Shown: positions 14,561-22,678, numbered from the stretch's first letter. The stretch is 25,504 bases of DNA from Phycisphaeraceae bacterium (GCA_009827215.1 WUAJ01000011.1:1-25504), one strand, 5' to 3'. Translations and numbers: made by a program. Notes: a model not told the origin generated them from the letters alone.

Positions 14561-14841
14561 GCGCGTTCTTCGGCTTCGATTTGATCGAGCTGTTGATCGA
14601 TCTCTTCGATGCGGAGTGTGTAGGCACGCTCTGGATCTTTGGTGAGTTTGGCGAGGGTGAGCTTGTTGCAGTTGGTGCAGCGGGCGAGGACTCGTTTGGA
14701 TTTGCTTGATGCCCACGCTCGGAAGACGCCTCGCTCCATGGCGGGGGCGGCGTGGTGGCACTTGGGGCACTCGATGACCCACTGCTCGGCGCTTTCGATC
14801 GCGGCTTGATTTAGATTGGGGATGAATGGGGTCTTGCTCAC
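14527..14841 (-). CDS. Small zinc-ribbon protein
   Basis: A 104-residue protein starting at GTG 14841. It has one zinc ribbon: CPKC at residues 25-28 and CTNC at 55-58. A coiled, acidic tail (LRIEEIDQQLDQIEAEER) follows. There is no membrane segment. GTG was chosen because it lies nine bases after the stop of the upstream SRPBCC gene and six bases after a TAAAAT box, and because it brings in the first CxxC. An ATG five bases upstream of the GTG (its A at 14849) is out of frame and opens only a three-codon frame, whose TGA overlaps the GTG. The 3' end overlaps rmuC by 34 bases on the opposite strand. Function unknown; possible nucleic-acid or protein contact through the ribbon. Confidence 0.72.
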   Translation of the reverse strand: MSKTPFIPNLNQAAIESAEQWVIECPKCHHAAPAMERGVFRAWASSKSKRVLARCTNCNKLTLAKLTKDPERAYTLRIEEIDQQLDQIEAEERAQSGSSAPSIN

Positions 14842-14847
14842 GCGGTC

Positions 14848-14876
14848 ATTTTATGACAAGATGGCTTCGGGTACAA
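14848..14876 (-). promoter_or_regulatory. Candidate internal promoter for the zinc-ribbon gene
   Basis: On the minus strand TTGTAC (14871-14876), 17 bases, TAAAAT (14848-14853), then six bases to the GTG start. The elements lie inside the end of the SRPBCC gene and would give a leaderless mRNA. Confidence 0.45.
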
Positions 14877-15405
14877 GGGTTGTATTGGCTTCTTGGGGCG
14901 GGAAGATGGCTTCGAGCTGCTCGAACCTGAACTCGAAGATGTTTTTGACATCGCGCTGGACGAAGAGTTTGTTGACGATGGGCGCGAGGATCCACCCTTT
15001 TGGTTTGTAGAGGACGGTGTCCTGGCAGAGGGTGGAGTTGCCGTCGTCGGTTGGGGTGAAGGTGTGGGTGTGGTGCCAGAGGGTGTAGGGGCCTTTGTCT
15101 TGGTTGTCGACGAAGGAGTGCGGCGGGTTCCAGTCCTGGATTGTGGTTTTCCAGCGGATGGGGATGTGATGGACTTTGAGGGTGTAGTTGATGACGGTCC
15201 CTGATTGCATCTTGATGGGTTTGGGTGTCAGGACCTTGAAGCCGAGGAAAGACGGCGTGAGGCGTTCGAGGTTGAAGGCGTCGGTGAAGAAGGGGAAGAC
15301 CTCTTCGATTGGGCGCGGCAGGGTTTGTGTCGCGTTGATGCGCCAGATCTTTCCATGCTTGGGGTGGGTGTCGGGGGTGATGGTGATGGAGTTTGAGGGC
15401 TTCAT
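14851..15405 (-). CDS. SRPBCC (START-like/polyketide cyclase) family protein
   Basis: A 184-residue soluble protein. The typical SRPBCC beginning is visible: INATQTLPRPIEEVFPFFTD followed by NLERLTPSFLGFKVL, then the strand-rich SGTVINYTLKVHHIPIRWKT. A DTVLYKPKGWILAPIVNKLF segment leads into the long C-terminal helix (DVKNIFEFRFEQLEAIF). The fold makes a hydrophobic cavity for lipids or other small ligands; the ligand cannot be read from sequence. It has many His residues but no metal motif I trust. No Shine-Dalgarno is seen before ATG 15405; the repeat GTTCG-CA-CGAAC (15414-15425) lies just upstream. The zinc-ribbon gene follows nine bases downstream, so the two probably share a transcript. 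Confidence 0.8.
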   Translation of the reverse strand: MKPSNSITITPDTHPKHGKIWRINATQTLPRPIEEVFPFFTDAFNLERLTPSFLGFKVLTPKPIKMQSGTVINYTLKVHHIPIRWKTTIQDWNPPHSFVDNQDKGPYTLWHHTHTFTPTDDGNSTLCQDTVLYKPKGWILAPIVNKLFVQRDVKNIFEFRFEQLEAIFPPQEANTTLVPEAILS

Positions 15406-15450
15406 GAGCGTGAGTTCGCACGAACGTTTGCTTCGGACGCGAGAAATTGC

Positions 15451-15480
15451 TTGTAGAGGGTTTGCGAGGTGTGATAAACT
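15451..15480 (+). promoter_or_regulatory. Candidate promoter upstream of the CTERM gene at 15659
   Basis: TTGTAG (15451-15456), an 18-base spacer and TAAACT (15475-15480) preceded by TGa, an extended -10. It would give a leader of about 170 bases before 15659. The leader contains a possible 33-codon frame (15504-15605) without a good ribosome binding site. Confidence 0.4.
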
Positions 15481-15658
15481 GGGGTAGTTCTGGGTTTGAC
15501 GAGATGGTTGAGGCGGACGCGTTTTTGATAGGCGGCTCGATGCTGAGCTTTGGGTTGGTCACTTCGACACCTGGAGTGTTGGCTTGCTGGAATGCGCGGG
15601 GTTGATTGGTGTTCGCCGTTGGCGGCTGTGAATCTGTTTGATGTTGAAAGGGACGATG

Positions 15659-16264
15659 ATGTTTCGAAGTGGTTTGTTCGTTGTTGCTGGGCTGACTGGT
15701 TTGGTGTTTGGCGGAGTTGTTGATGCAGATGATGTGATTCATGCTTCTGGGCAAACGAGGAATGGGACTGGACTGCCTTCGTTGACCTTTGACATTTCTG
15801 GTCTCGGCTCGTTTGCTGAGATGGGGAGCATGCTCAATGAGGTGGTGGGTAATGACTTTGAAGCGAAGGGGTCGTCTGTTCATATCTTGTCGTTCGGATG
15901 GGATCTCACAATCAGAACTGAAGGCGCTTCTTGGCTTTCTGAAGTGACTTTCAATGTTGGCGGCGATGGCGAGGAGGGGTTTGTGCTGGCTCCGTTGCTT
16001 GGCAATGATTTTCCCGGATCCGCATCGGCGAGTAGCGGAGGTGTTCTTGATCTCGTGAGTCTGGATCTGGATTTCTTTCTTGGGCCGAACAATATCTTTG
16101 AGGTCGAGATCTTTGAGAGTTTCGTGGATGATCCGGTCAATGCGGATGCGTTCTTTCTTGAGGGCTCAACGCTGACGATTGAGTATCGAGGCATTGTCCC
16201 GTCTCCTGGGGTTGGGGGCGTGCTCTTTGGTGGGTTGGTGATGGGATGGCGCCGACGGCGTTGA
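15659..16264 (+). CDS. Exported protein with VPSP-type C-terminal sorting tail (PEP-CTERM-like)
   Basis: A protein of 201 residues from ATG 15659; ATG 15656 is equally possible. AAAGGGA (15646-15652) lies six bases before 15659, the better spacing. A signal peptide (FVVAGLTGLVFGGVVDA) leads to an acidic Gly/Phe/Ser-rich beta-type domain without cysteine. The C-terminus is VPSPGVG, a hydrophobic stretch (GVLFGGLVMG) and WRRRR, the same tripartite architecture as the tails at 5112 and 11209. Probably exported and processed by an exosortase-type system. I know no function for the body of the protein. No clear terminator follows. It is not obviously part of an operon with glutamate dehydrogenase, which starts 152 bases later. 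Confidence 0.78.
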   Translation: MFRSGLFVVAGLTGLVFGGVVDADDVIHASGQTRNGTGLPSLTFDISGLGSFAEMGSMLNEVVGNDFEAKGSSVHILSFGWDLTIRTEGASWLSEVTFNVGGDGEEGFVLAPLLGNDFPGSASASSGGVLDLVSLDLDFFLGPNNIFEVEIFESFVDDPVNADAFFLEGSTLTIEYRGIVPSPGVGGVLFGGLVMGWRRRR

Positions 16265-16416
16265 AACTGTTTCGGGGCGGAGGAAATGGGATCAATTCTG
16301 GTACTGCGAGCGGTGTTTTTGCGTGACTTTTGGGGAGCGGCTGGGAACAATTCTCCCCGGTCCTTGGGTTTGCATGCACGCACTCCGATGGGACTTCCTT
16401 GAACTTGGAGACTTGA

Positions 16417-17757
16417 ATGACGACCGCTGCACGCTCTTTTGATTTGAATCCGATGATTGACGCTGTGAATCCTGGACCTTTGTATCGCTCGGCGATCGAG
16501 GAGGTCGCGGAGTCGATCGCGCCGGTCATCGAGGCGAACAAGAAGTATCAGGATGCGCGTGTGTTTGAGCGTTTGTTGATTCCTGATCGCGTGATTCGGT
16601 TTCGTGTGGAGTGGGTGAACGACCAGGGTGGTGTTGAGGTCAACTTTGGATGGCGTGTTGAGCACACCAATGTGCTTGGGCCTTACAAGGGTGGCTTGCG
16701 TTTCCATCCGAGTGTGACTGAGGACACGCTGCAGTTCCTTGCGTACGAGCAGTGCTTCAAGAACGCGCTGACTGGACAACCGATCGGTGGCGGCAAGGGT
16801 GGGAGCAACTTTGATCCCAAGGGCAAGAGCGACAACGAAGTGATGCGGTTCTGCCAGGCGTTTATGCGTGAGCTGTACCGTCACATCGGTCCGAGCGTGG
16901 ATGTGCCGGCGGGTGACATCGGTGTGGGCGGACGCGAGATCGGGTTCTTGTATGGTCAATACATGAAGATCACGAAGCAGCGTGACGGTGTACTGACTGG
17001 GAAGCCGATGGGTCTGGGTGGATTGCTTGGTCGTACTGAAGCGACGGGGTATGGCACGGTGACCTTCGCGGAAGCGATGCTCAAGCACAATGGTCAGTCG
17101 CTGGACGGCAAACGCGTGATGATCTCGGGATCGGGCAATGTCGCGTTGTACGCTGCGGAGCTTGCGATTCAGAAGGGTGCGAAGGTCGTCACTATGTCCG
17201 ACTCGGGAGGGTCGATCAGCTTTGATAAGGGCATGAGCAGCGAACAACTGAAAGAGCTCACTGAACTCAAAGAGGTCCAACGCGGAAGACTCAAAGACTT
17301 TGGTGGTGATGGTATTACTTACCATCCCGAGGCGCGTCCTTGGTCACTTGTTGATGCGGATGTGGCACTGCCTTGTGCGACTCAGCACGAGGTGGAGAAG
17401 GACGACGCGGCGGCGCTGGTTGATCGCGGAGTGAAGTGTGTTGCTGAAGGCGCGAATATGCCTTGCACGCATGAGGCACGCTCGGTGTTCCATGAGAATG
17501 GTGTGGTGTTTGGTCCGGGCAAGGCGGCGAATGCGGGTGGCGTTGCGACCTCGTGCTTTGAGATGTCGCAGAACGCTTCGCACGATGCGTGGACGAAGGA
17601 ACGATCACTCGACAAGCTGCACGGCGTCATGTTGGACATCCACGAGCAGTGCGTGGAGCACGCACCGATCGTCAATGGCGTGGTGGATTACGGCGCCGGC
17701 GCCGATCGCGGAGGGTTTGTGAAACTCGCGGATGCGATTATTGCGATGGGTGTGTGA
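16417..17757 (+). CDS. gdhA: Glutamate dehydrogenase, NADP-type
   Basis: A 446-residue protein, almost the length of E. coli GdhA (447). It catalyses reductive amination of 2-oxoglutarate with ammonium and NADPH to glutamate. The family blocks are intact: GPYKGGLRFHPSV, QCFKNALTGQPIGGGKGG with the catalytic-site lysines, VPAGDIGVGGREIGFLYGQY, and the dinucleotide motif SGSGNVALYAAE at the start of the Rossmann domain. The GGGKGG-S-FDPKGKSD version is that of hexameric NADP-type enzymes; the cofactor call rests on family resemblance. GGAG lies six bases before the ATG. The 152-base upstream gap has GGGGAG/CTCCCC arms (16332-16358) that may form a leader structure. A strong hairpin follows the stop. 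The gene is monocistronic. Confidence 0.97.
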   Translation: MTTAARSFDLNPMIDAVNPGPLYRSAIEEVAESIAPVIEANKKYQDARVFERLLIPDRVIRFRVEWVNDQGGVEVNFGWRVEHTNVLGPYKGGLRFHPSVTEDTLQFLAYEQCFKNALTGQPIGGGKGGSNFDPKGKSDNEVMRFCQAFMRELYRHIGPSVDVPAGDIGVGGREIGFLYGQYMKITKQRDGVLTGKPMGLGGLLGRTEATGYGTVTFAEAMLKHNGQSLDGKRVMISGSGNVALYAAELAIQKGAKVVTMSDSGGSISFDKGMSSEQLKELTELKEVQRGRLKDFGGDGITYHPEARPWSLVDADVALPCATQHEVEKDDAAALVDRGVKCVAEGANMPCTHEARSVFHENGVVFGPGKAANAGGVATSCFEMSQNASHDAWTKERSLDKLHGVMLDIHEQCVEHAPIVNGVVDYGAGADRGGFVKLADAIIAMGV

Positions 17758-17780
17758 ATCTCTAGAGTCGTTTGATATTG

Positions 17781-17810
17781 ATAACCCGCTGTTTGATCAG
17801 CGGGTTATTT
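17781..17810 (+). terminator. Hairpin terminator of glutamate dehydrogenase
   Basis: A perfect 11-bp stem (17781-17791 with 17798-17808) with a six-base loop, followed by a weak T stretch. It sits between convergent genes and may serve both. Confidence 0.8.
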
Positions 17811-17819
17811 GTGCGCTCG

Positions 17820-18692
17820 CTATGCATTGCGTTCGATGGTATTGATTACTTTCTTGAGATCTCGACGCGTGTACTCGATCATGTTCCAATAGAGCACTAG
17901 AACGATGAGCGGCCCGATGAATAGGAAGATTGCTCCAATGATTGCGATGAGCGGACCCGACCAAACGAAGTGTTTGGCGCGTCTTTCCATTTTCCGATTA
18001 TGAACAAGTTTAGCAAACCAACCGATGTAGCGGACCTGTGCGATGAAGAACAGAAGCATGATTACCAGACCGACAAAGCTCATTATCATCGCGATAAATA
18101 TAAGGCTGGTAGGCGGCGCGGTGGGGTTATAGTTCCGCGGGATGAAGTTATAGAGTAATGTGGCGAGCGTCGAAGCGACGAAGAGCCATGTCGTCACTCT
18201 GAGCAGTGATCTTTTGTCATTACCTGTTATTCCGGCAGGGAGGTTTTGAAGCGGCTGAGAAAGTTTCCACCATCCGAGTGCGATTGCGAGCAATAGGCCA
18301 TTACTGATGATGGAGTTTGCGATGACAAAGAAGTACATCGATGAATTCGCTATTGTGGCAGCCAAAATGCTTGCAATGATACCGCCTGCGATTGAAACAA
18401 CGATATAGATCACCAACAAGATTGTGACCATCCTGAAGCCGGTGTGGATTGACTTTAGTGTTTCGATCGGAGCTTCTATTAGGATCCCAGAACCGATTGA
18501 TGCGGTGACGGGGACTCCGCATTCAGGACACACGGAATTCGGTGTTGTATTGGAGAGGTCGTAGTCGCACCAGTAGCAATTGTTGATGATTCGTGTACCA
18601 CACTCGGGGCAGTTCTCCCGGAGGTTAATGCCGTCGAGGAGATAACCGCACTTTGTGCATGTAAGGTTTGTTCTTGTAATTTCATATTTCAT
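17820..18692 (-). CDS. Multi-pass membrane protein with two N-terminal zinc ribbons
   Basis: A 290-residue protein from ATG 18692; a GTG at 18707 is an alternative. The N-terminus has two four-cysteine ribbons: C12/C15 with C28/C31 and C39/C42 with C55/C58. The first is of the CTKCGYLLDG...CPECG type seen very often in planctomycete proteins. About five membrane segments follow (near 85-115, 122-145, 168-188, 200-225 and 245-275), with no enzymatic motif. The ribbon end is probably cytoplasmic. Function unknown. Base composition is lower in GC than around it (26 of 60 in 18361-18420). No Shine-Dalgarno is present before either start. It stands alone between the gdhA and ftsH terminators. Confidence 0.75.
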   Translation of the reverse strand: MKYEITRTNLTCTKCGYLLDGINLRENCPECGTRIINNCYWCDYDLSNTTPNSVCPECGVPVTASIGSGILIEAPIETLKSIHTGFRMVTILLVIYIVVSIAGGIIASILAATIANSSMYFFVIANSIISNGLLLAIALGWWKLSQPLQNLPAGITGNDKRSLLRVTTWLFVASTLATLLYNFIPRNYNPTAPPTSLIFIAMIMSFVGLVIMLLFFIAQVRYIGWFAKLVHNRKMERRAKHFVWSGPLIAIIGAIFLFIGPLIVLVLYWNMIEYTRRDLKKVINTIERNA

Positions 18693-18752
18693 CGAGTGAT
18701 GATACACAAATCATATAATCTGATGTAGCAATCATTATTTATATTCGTATCG

Positions 18753-18777
18753 AAAAAGACAGGCACAAGCCTGTCTT
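18753..18777 (-). terminator. Rho-independent terminator of ftsH
   Basis: On the minus strand a perfect 9-bp stem (AAGACAGGC / GCCTGTCTT, 18756-18777) with a four-base loop is followed by UUU, 23 bases past the ftsH stop. Confidence 0.9.
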
Positions 18778-18800
18778 GATTCGTGGTTCTGATGATTGAT

Positions 18801-20837
18801 TTACGCCGGGCTTGGGAGGGTGTCGGGTGGTGTGTCCGTATCGGTGGATTCGGATTTCTTTGATCCCGAGTCGTTGCCGTTAGTGGAGGTTGGGGCTGGG
18901 GGCTCGGCGGCGAGAAGTTCGGCGACTGTTGAGCGGCCGATTGGTTCTCCACGCATGATGGAGTGGACCTCGTCGGCTGAGAGGTTCTCGTACTTGAGCA
19001 GCGCTTCTGCGACGGCTTCGACCTTGTCCCAGTTGTCGGTGAGCATGGACTCTGCGTGGGAGTAGGCTTCATCGACGAGGCGTTTGGTTTCCTCGTCGAT
19101 GATGCGTGCGGTCTCGTCGGAGTAGTCCTTGTCTGGGATGTATCCTGATGCATCATCCTGACCGGCGTAGTTGACGAATCCGAGTCGTGGGGACATTCCC
19201 CATTCGAGGATCATCGCTCGCGCAAGGTTGGTGACTTGCTGGATGTCGCTTGAGGCGCCAGACGAGACATCGTCCATGGCTTTGGCTTCGGCGATGCGTC
19301 CGCCGCAGATGACGCGCATGGTCGCTTTGAGCCACTTGAGGGAGTATCCCATGCGGTCTTTCTCTGGGAGGGAGAATGTTGCTCCCCCACTGGCGCCGCG
19401 CGGGATGATGGTGACTTTGTGGAGTGGGTCCGCGTCTTTGAGCAGTGCTTGGAGCACGGCGTGTCCTGCTTCGTGGTACGCGACGAGTTTGTTCTCGTCC
19501 TTCTCGCGGACGCGGGACTTCTTGGCGCGTCCGAACTTGACCTTGTCGCGTGCTTCTTCGAGGTCTTCGTGCTCGATGAAGTCTTTGTTTTGCATGGTCG
19601 CGCCGATGGCGGCTTCGTTGATGATCGCGGCGAGGTCAGCGCCGGAGAACATCGGGGTGCCTCTCGCGAGTTTGGAGAGATCGACGTTTGGTCCGAGCTT
19701 GACCTTCTTGGCGTGGACCTTGAGGATCTCGAGTCGTCCCTTGACATCGGGGAGCGGGACGGAGATCTGGCGATCGAAGCGACCTGGACGGATGAGCGCG
19801 GGGTCCAGGACATCGGGACGGTTGGTCGCGGCGATGACGATGACGCCGTCACCTGATTCGAAGCCGTCCATTTCTACGAGGATTGCGTTGAGGGTTTGCT
19901 CGCGTTCGTCGTGTCCACCTGTTGTGAATCCCCCACCACGGCGACGGCCCACGGCGTCGATCTCGTCGAGGAAGATGATGCACGGAGCTGATTCTTTCGC
20001 TTGTTTGAAGAGGTCGCGGACGCGGGATGCTCCGACACCTACGAACATTTCGACGAAGTCGGAACCTGAGATGGAGAAGAAGGGGACATCGGCTTCTCCT
20101 GCGATTGCCTTGGCGAGGAGGGTTTTGCCGCAACCTGGTTGACCGGCGAGGAGGACACCTCTTGGGATGCGTCCGCCGAGCTTGGTGAACTTCTTTGGTG
20201 TTTTGAGGAACTCGATGATCTCGGCGACTTCGTGCTTAGCTTCTTCGATTCCGGCGACATCTTTGAAGGTGACGCCGGTCATTTCTTTGGTCATGGCGCG
20301 GTGCTTCGATTTCCCGAAGGAGCCGAGCATGCCTCCGCCTCCGGCGGCACCACGCATGGAGCGGGAGAGGAGGAACCAGATCAGGAGGAGGATGAGGAGG
20401 ATTGGGCCTATTGAATACAGGAAGAGGATGAAACCTGAGGTTGGTTTCTCTTTGACTCGGTTGTTGGTGAGTTCGTAGACCTTGTCGGCGATGACTTCGC
20501 GCGAAACGGCGGTGATTGGGACTCGGACGGAGGTGGACTTGCCTTCTTGCCCTTCGGAGTCGATGAGCTGCGCGTTGAGCGCGGTGTCGGTGAGGACGAC
20601 GGAGTCGAGTTTGACTTTCTTCGCTTCGTAGTACTGGGAGAACTCTTGGAAGGTGATCTCGCGTCCCTGCTGGGCGCTGGTGAGGAACATTGCGAGCATG
20701 AAGACCATGAGCATGACGACAATGAAGCCGAAGGCACCGCGGGATTTCGGTGGCGGCGTGGGTGCTTGCTTGCCCTTGTTATCCTTTTGGGGATCAATAG
20801 GCGTCTGGTCATCTTTGTTTGCTTTTGGGTCGGTCAT
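18801..20837 (-). CDS. ftsH: ATP-dependent zinc metalloprotease FtsH
   Basis: A 678-residue membrane AAA+ protease. A ~35-residue polar, Pro/Lys-rich lead is followed by TM1 (~35-53), a periplasmic domain (~54-134) and TM2 (~136-157). The AAA module has Walker A AGQPGCGKT (231-239), the FVGVGAS pore loop, Walker B IIFLDEID (287-294), and the second region of homology ATNRPDVLDPALIRPGRFDRQ. The zinc site is HEAGH at 455-459, with the SSGASSD segment supplying the further Asp ligand. It degrades misfolded membrane proteins and short-lived regulators. Walker A has Gln and Cys where PP and T are usual (GPPGTGKT); the essential GKT is kept. The C-terminal ~30 residues are a Ser/Thr/Pro-rich, probably disordered tail. 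No good Shine-Dalgarno precedes ATG 20837. It lies 157 bases after lptE on the same strand. Confidence 0.97.
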   Translation of the reverse strand: MTDPKANKDDQTPIDPQKDNKGKQAPTPPPKSRGAFGFIVVMLMVFMLAMFLTSAQQGREITFQEFSQYYEAKKVKLDSVVLTDTALNAQLIDSEGQEGKSTSVRVPITAVSREVIADKVYELTNNRVKEKPTSGFILFLYSIGPILLILLLIWFLLSRSMRGAAGGGGMLGSFGKSKHRAMTKEMTGVTFKDVAGIEEAKHEVAEIIEFLKTPKKFTKLGGRIPRGVLLAGQPGCGKTLLAKAIAGEADVPFFSISGSDFVEMFVGVGASRVRDLFKQAKESAPCIIFLDEIDAVGRRRGGGFTTGGHDEREQTLNAILVEMDGFESGDGVIVIAATNRPDVLDPALIRPGRFDRQISVPLPDVKGRLEILKVHAKKVKLGPNVDLSKLARGTPMFSGADLAAIINEAAIGATMQNKDFIEHEDLEEARDKVKFGRAKKSRVREKDENKLVAYHEAGHAVLQALLKDADPLHKVTIIPRGASGGATFSLPEKDRMGYSLKWLKATMRVICGGRIAEAKAMDDVSSGASSDIQQVTNLARAMILEWGMSPRLGFVNYAGQDDASGYIPDKDYSDETARIIDEETKRLVDEAYSHAESMLTDNWDKVEAVAEALLKYENLSADEVHSIMRGEPIGRSTVAELLAAEPPAPTSTNGNDSGSKKSESTDTDTPPDTLPSPA

Positions 20838-20994
20838 GTGGAGTGTTATCGGTTGGGTTGGGGTTTGTATTTCATCCTCATCCGTGATTGGCTCGGATTG
20901 TCGGAAAATGGCTGAAATCTGGTGCTTTGTCGGTGTTTCAGGCGTGTTTTATTGTAGCTGGTGCTTGTAGATACGACGCTCGCGTGTGTTGGGT

Positions 20995-21516
20995 TTACCA
21001 GCTTTCGCGGAGTTGTGAGACGATGTCGATCGCGAGTTCTTCGATGGCTTCTCGTTGGGCGTGTTCGATGCGTTCGGAGACTCCTCGCTGGGGGACGAAG
21101 GTCGAGGTCGCGGAGAAGTTGTTGCGGGCGACGATGATGTCTCCGGTGCGGTTGTCGCGCCATTCGAAGTTCACGGTGATTCGGATCGCTTGCTCTTGCG
21201 CAAGCCCTGTTCTTGGGGCTTGGGAGATCTGCGAGAGTGAGTGGAAAGTGATCACACCGACAAGTGAAGTCTCGGCTTGTGCGGACTTAGAAAGCTTCCA
21301 AGGCGTTCGTGCTTGGATCTGCTTATTGAGGGATTCGGCGAGCTGGACTTCGAGACCGCGCTGGAGGGTGTTGTTCTCGAAGATGGGGATCGCGATGGTT
21401 TTGATGGACTCGTCGTAGGTGGAGTTGAAGGCGTACCCACTCGAGGAGTTGCTTGCGCAAGCGCCTAAACACACTGGAAGAGTTAACAGAATCAGGATGG
21501 ACAACAGTCGTTTCAT
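20995..21516 (-). CDS. lptE: LptE-type LPS-assembly lipoprotein
   Basis: A 173-residue protein from ATG 21516, chosen over an upstream in-frame start because it begins a lipoprotein signal peptide (MKRLLSILILLTLPVCLGAC) with lipobox LGAC and Cys20. The core reads IKTIAIPIFENNTLQRGLE followed by VQLAESLNKQI, then FEWRDNRTGDIIVARNNF. These segments fit the LptE/RlpB family as seen outside Proteobacteria. LptE plugs LptD in the outer membrane for lipopolysaccharide delivery. The start is 19 bases after the stop of the bamD-like gene, so the two form an operon. There is no clear Shine-Dalgarno, suggesting translational coupling. The family call is moderately firm; lptD is not in the window. Confidence 0.8.
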   Translation of the reverse strand: MKRLLSILILLTLPVCLGACASNSSSGYAFNSTYDESIKTIAIPIFENNTLQRGLEVQLAESLNKQIQARTPWKLSKSAQAETSLVGVITFHSLSQISQAPRTGLAQEQAIRITVNFEWRDNRTGDIIVARNNFSATSTFVPQRGVSERIEHAQREAIEELAIDIVSQLRESW

Positions 21517-21535
21517 GTGGTGTGTCGCGGTTCGT

Positions 21536-22576
21536 TTACGGCTGATTAGATTCGGTGCCTGATTGCGGTTGGATGCTCGCGGCGGTTGATTCGGATTGAG
21601 GGTCGTCTGCTTCCGCTTCATCGAATGTCAACCAGCCTTTTTCGAGCATGATGTCGAGTGCTTGGTCTGCCGCGATGGTTGCGGGGTGACGACGCAGCAG
21701 ACGCGCGAGGATGAACTTGGCGCTGGGGAAGTCGTCGGTTTTGAGGTACCAGCGTGCGGTATCGAGGGCTTGCTGTGCGGCGGATTCGTCGATCCATGCG
21801 TCGAGTCCCTCGGTGATTCCCGAGCGGATGGTCTCCGCGGGAAACTTGCGGCGGTACTGCTCGATGAGGAGTTTGGCGTCGAGGAGTCCTGAGCCGTCGT
21901 ATCCGGGACCTTTGAAGCGTGCGATGTTGCACTCAATTTCGCGGAGCATCGCGAATCGGGTGTGCTGGGAGTTTGGGTGGTTGATGCGAAAGATCTCGTA
22001 CATTTCTGCGGCGAGTTTGAGGCGACGCTTGTTGTAGTAATGGTTCGCGAGATCGAGCGCGGCGGCTTCGGCGATCTCTGAACCTGGAAGGCGCTCCTGG
22101 GTGCGGATGAGGAGTTCTTCGCCGATGGGTCGTCCGGTCTCGAAACGGATTCCGAGGAATCGACGCTTGAGTCCGCCGAGGTACATCTTCGCGATGTCGT
22201 ATTCACGCTCGATGGCGCGGGTGTAGTACTCGGTGTCGGAGTGATCGCGGATGATGAGCTCAAAATCGAAGAGGGCTTTGTACTCGCGGTCGTTTTCGAG
22301 GCGTGCGAGTCCACGGAGGTAATACGCCTGTGCGATGTAGGGGGTGCGGGTTCGTTTGTTCTTCTCGATCCAGCTTGAGAGTTTGGAGACGGCGGCGCCG
22401 GGGTTGCCTTCGGTGATGAGTTGTTGGGCTTCGGCCATGATCGCGGCGTCGGATCCGGGCTCCGGGGCGGCGGTGGTTTCCCAGTTGCCGTCGGGTGAGA
22501 GCTCGGACTCTGTTTGAGCAAACACAGGTGCTGCGAAGTAAGTGAGGACGATCAGAATGAGAGTGTTCTTGGTCAC
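21536..22576 (-). CDS. BamD-like outer-membrane assembly TPR protein
   Basis: A 346-residue protein from GTG 22576. A signal peptide ends at PVFAQ. Tetratricopeptide-like helical pairs follow: SKLSSWIEKNKRTRTPYIAQ, a YYLRGLARLENDREYKALF block, then the diagnostic segment ending in YYTRAIEREYDIAKMYL and GLKRRFLGIRF, which resembles BamD/YfiO. Further repeats run to ~310, with a Glu/Gln/Ser-rich tail. BamD helps fold outer-membrane beta-barrels with BamA. Classical BamD is a lipoprotein, but here there is no lipobox cysteine, so the protein would be periplasmic or held by partners. Its co-transcription with lptE fits an outer-membrane biogenesis operon. TATCCT lies seven bases upstream of the GTG and no ribosome binding site is seen. 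A general TPR protein is the alternative. Confidence 0.75.
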   Translation of the reverse strand: MTKNTLILIVLTYFAAPVFAQTESELSPDGNWETTAAPEPGSDAAIMAEAQQLITEGNPGAAVSKLSSWIEKNKRTRTPYIAQAYYLRGLARLENDREYKALFDFELIIRDHSDTEYYTRAIEREYDIAKMYLGGLKRRFLGIRFETGRPIGEELLIRTQERLPGSEIAEAAALDLANHYYNKRRLKLAAEMYEIFRINHPNSQHTRFAMLREIECNIARFKGPGYDGSGLLDAKLLIEQYRRKFPAETIRSGITEGLDAWIDESAAQQALDTARWYLKTDDFPSAKFILARLLRRHPATIAADQALDIMLEKGWLTFDEAEADDPQSESTAASIQPQSGTESNQP

Positions 22577-22678
22577 AATAGAAAGGATAGGAGACTCTCG
22601 GGGCAGGGGTGAAAAACCGACGACAGCAATCCCAAATGTTGTTTGTGAGCGAGTTTCAATACAACAGGAGCGAATTCG

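Noticed and set aside
13733..14782. A 349-codon minus-strand frame opposite rmuC
   Set aside because: It is antisense to conserved RmuC blocks, very rich in Arg, His, Pro and Gln, and has no recognisable motif.
15504..15605. A 33-codon frame in the leader of the CTERM gene at 15659
   Set aside because: It has only a weak purine stretch before the ATG and no recognisable product. A leader peptide cannot be excluded.
14846..15883. A 345-codon minus-strand frame covering the SRPBCC gene in another frame
   Set aside because: The SRPBCC frame explains the sequence. The long frame is low-complexity (His/Pro/Gln/Arg) and runs across the promoter region of the next gene.
15880..17325. A 481-codon open frame on the minus strand opposite glutamate dehydrogenase and the end of a CTERM gene
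   Set aside because: It lies antisense to the unmistakable gdhA, has Arg/His/Thr-rich composition without any domain, and arises from GC-rich codon bias.
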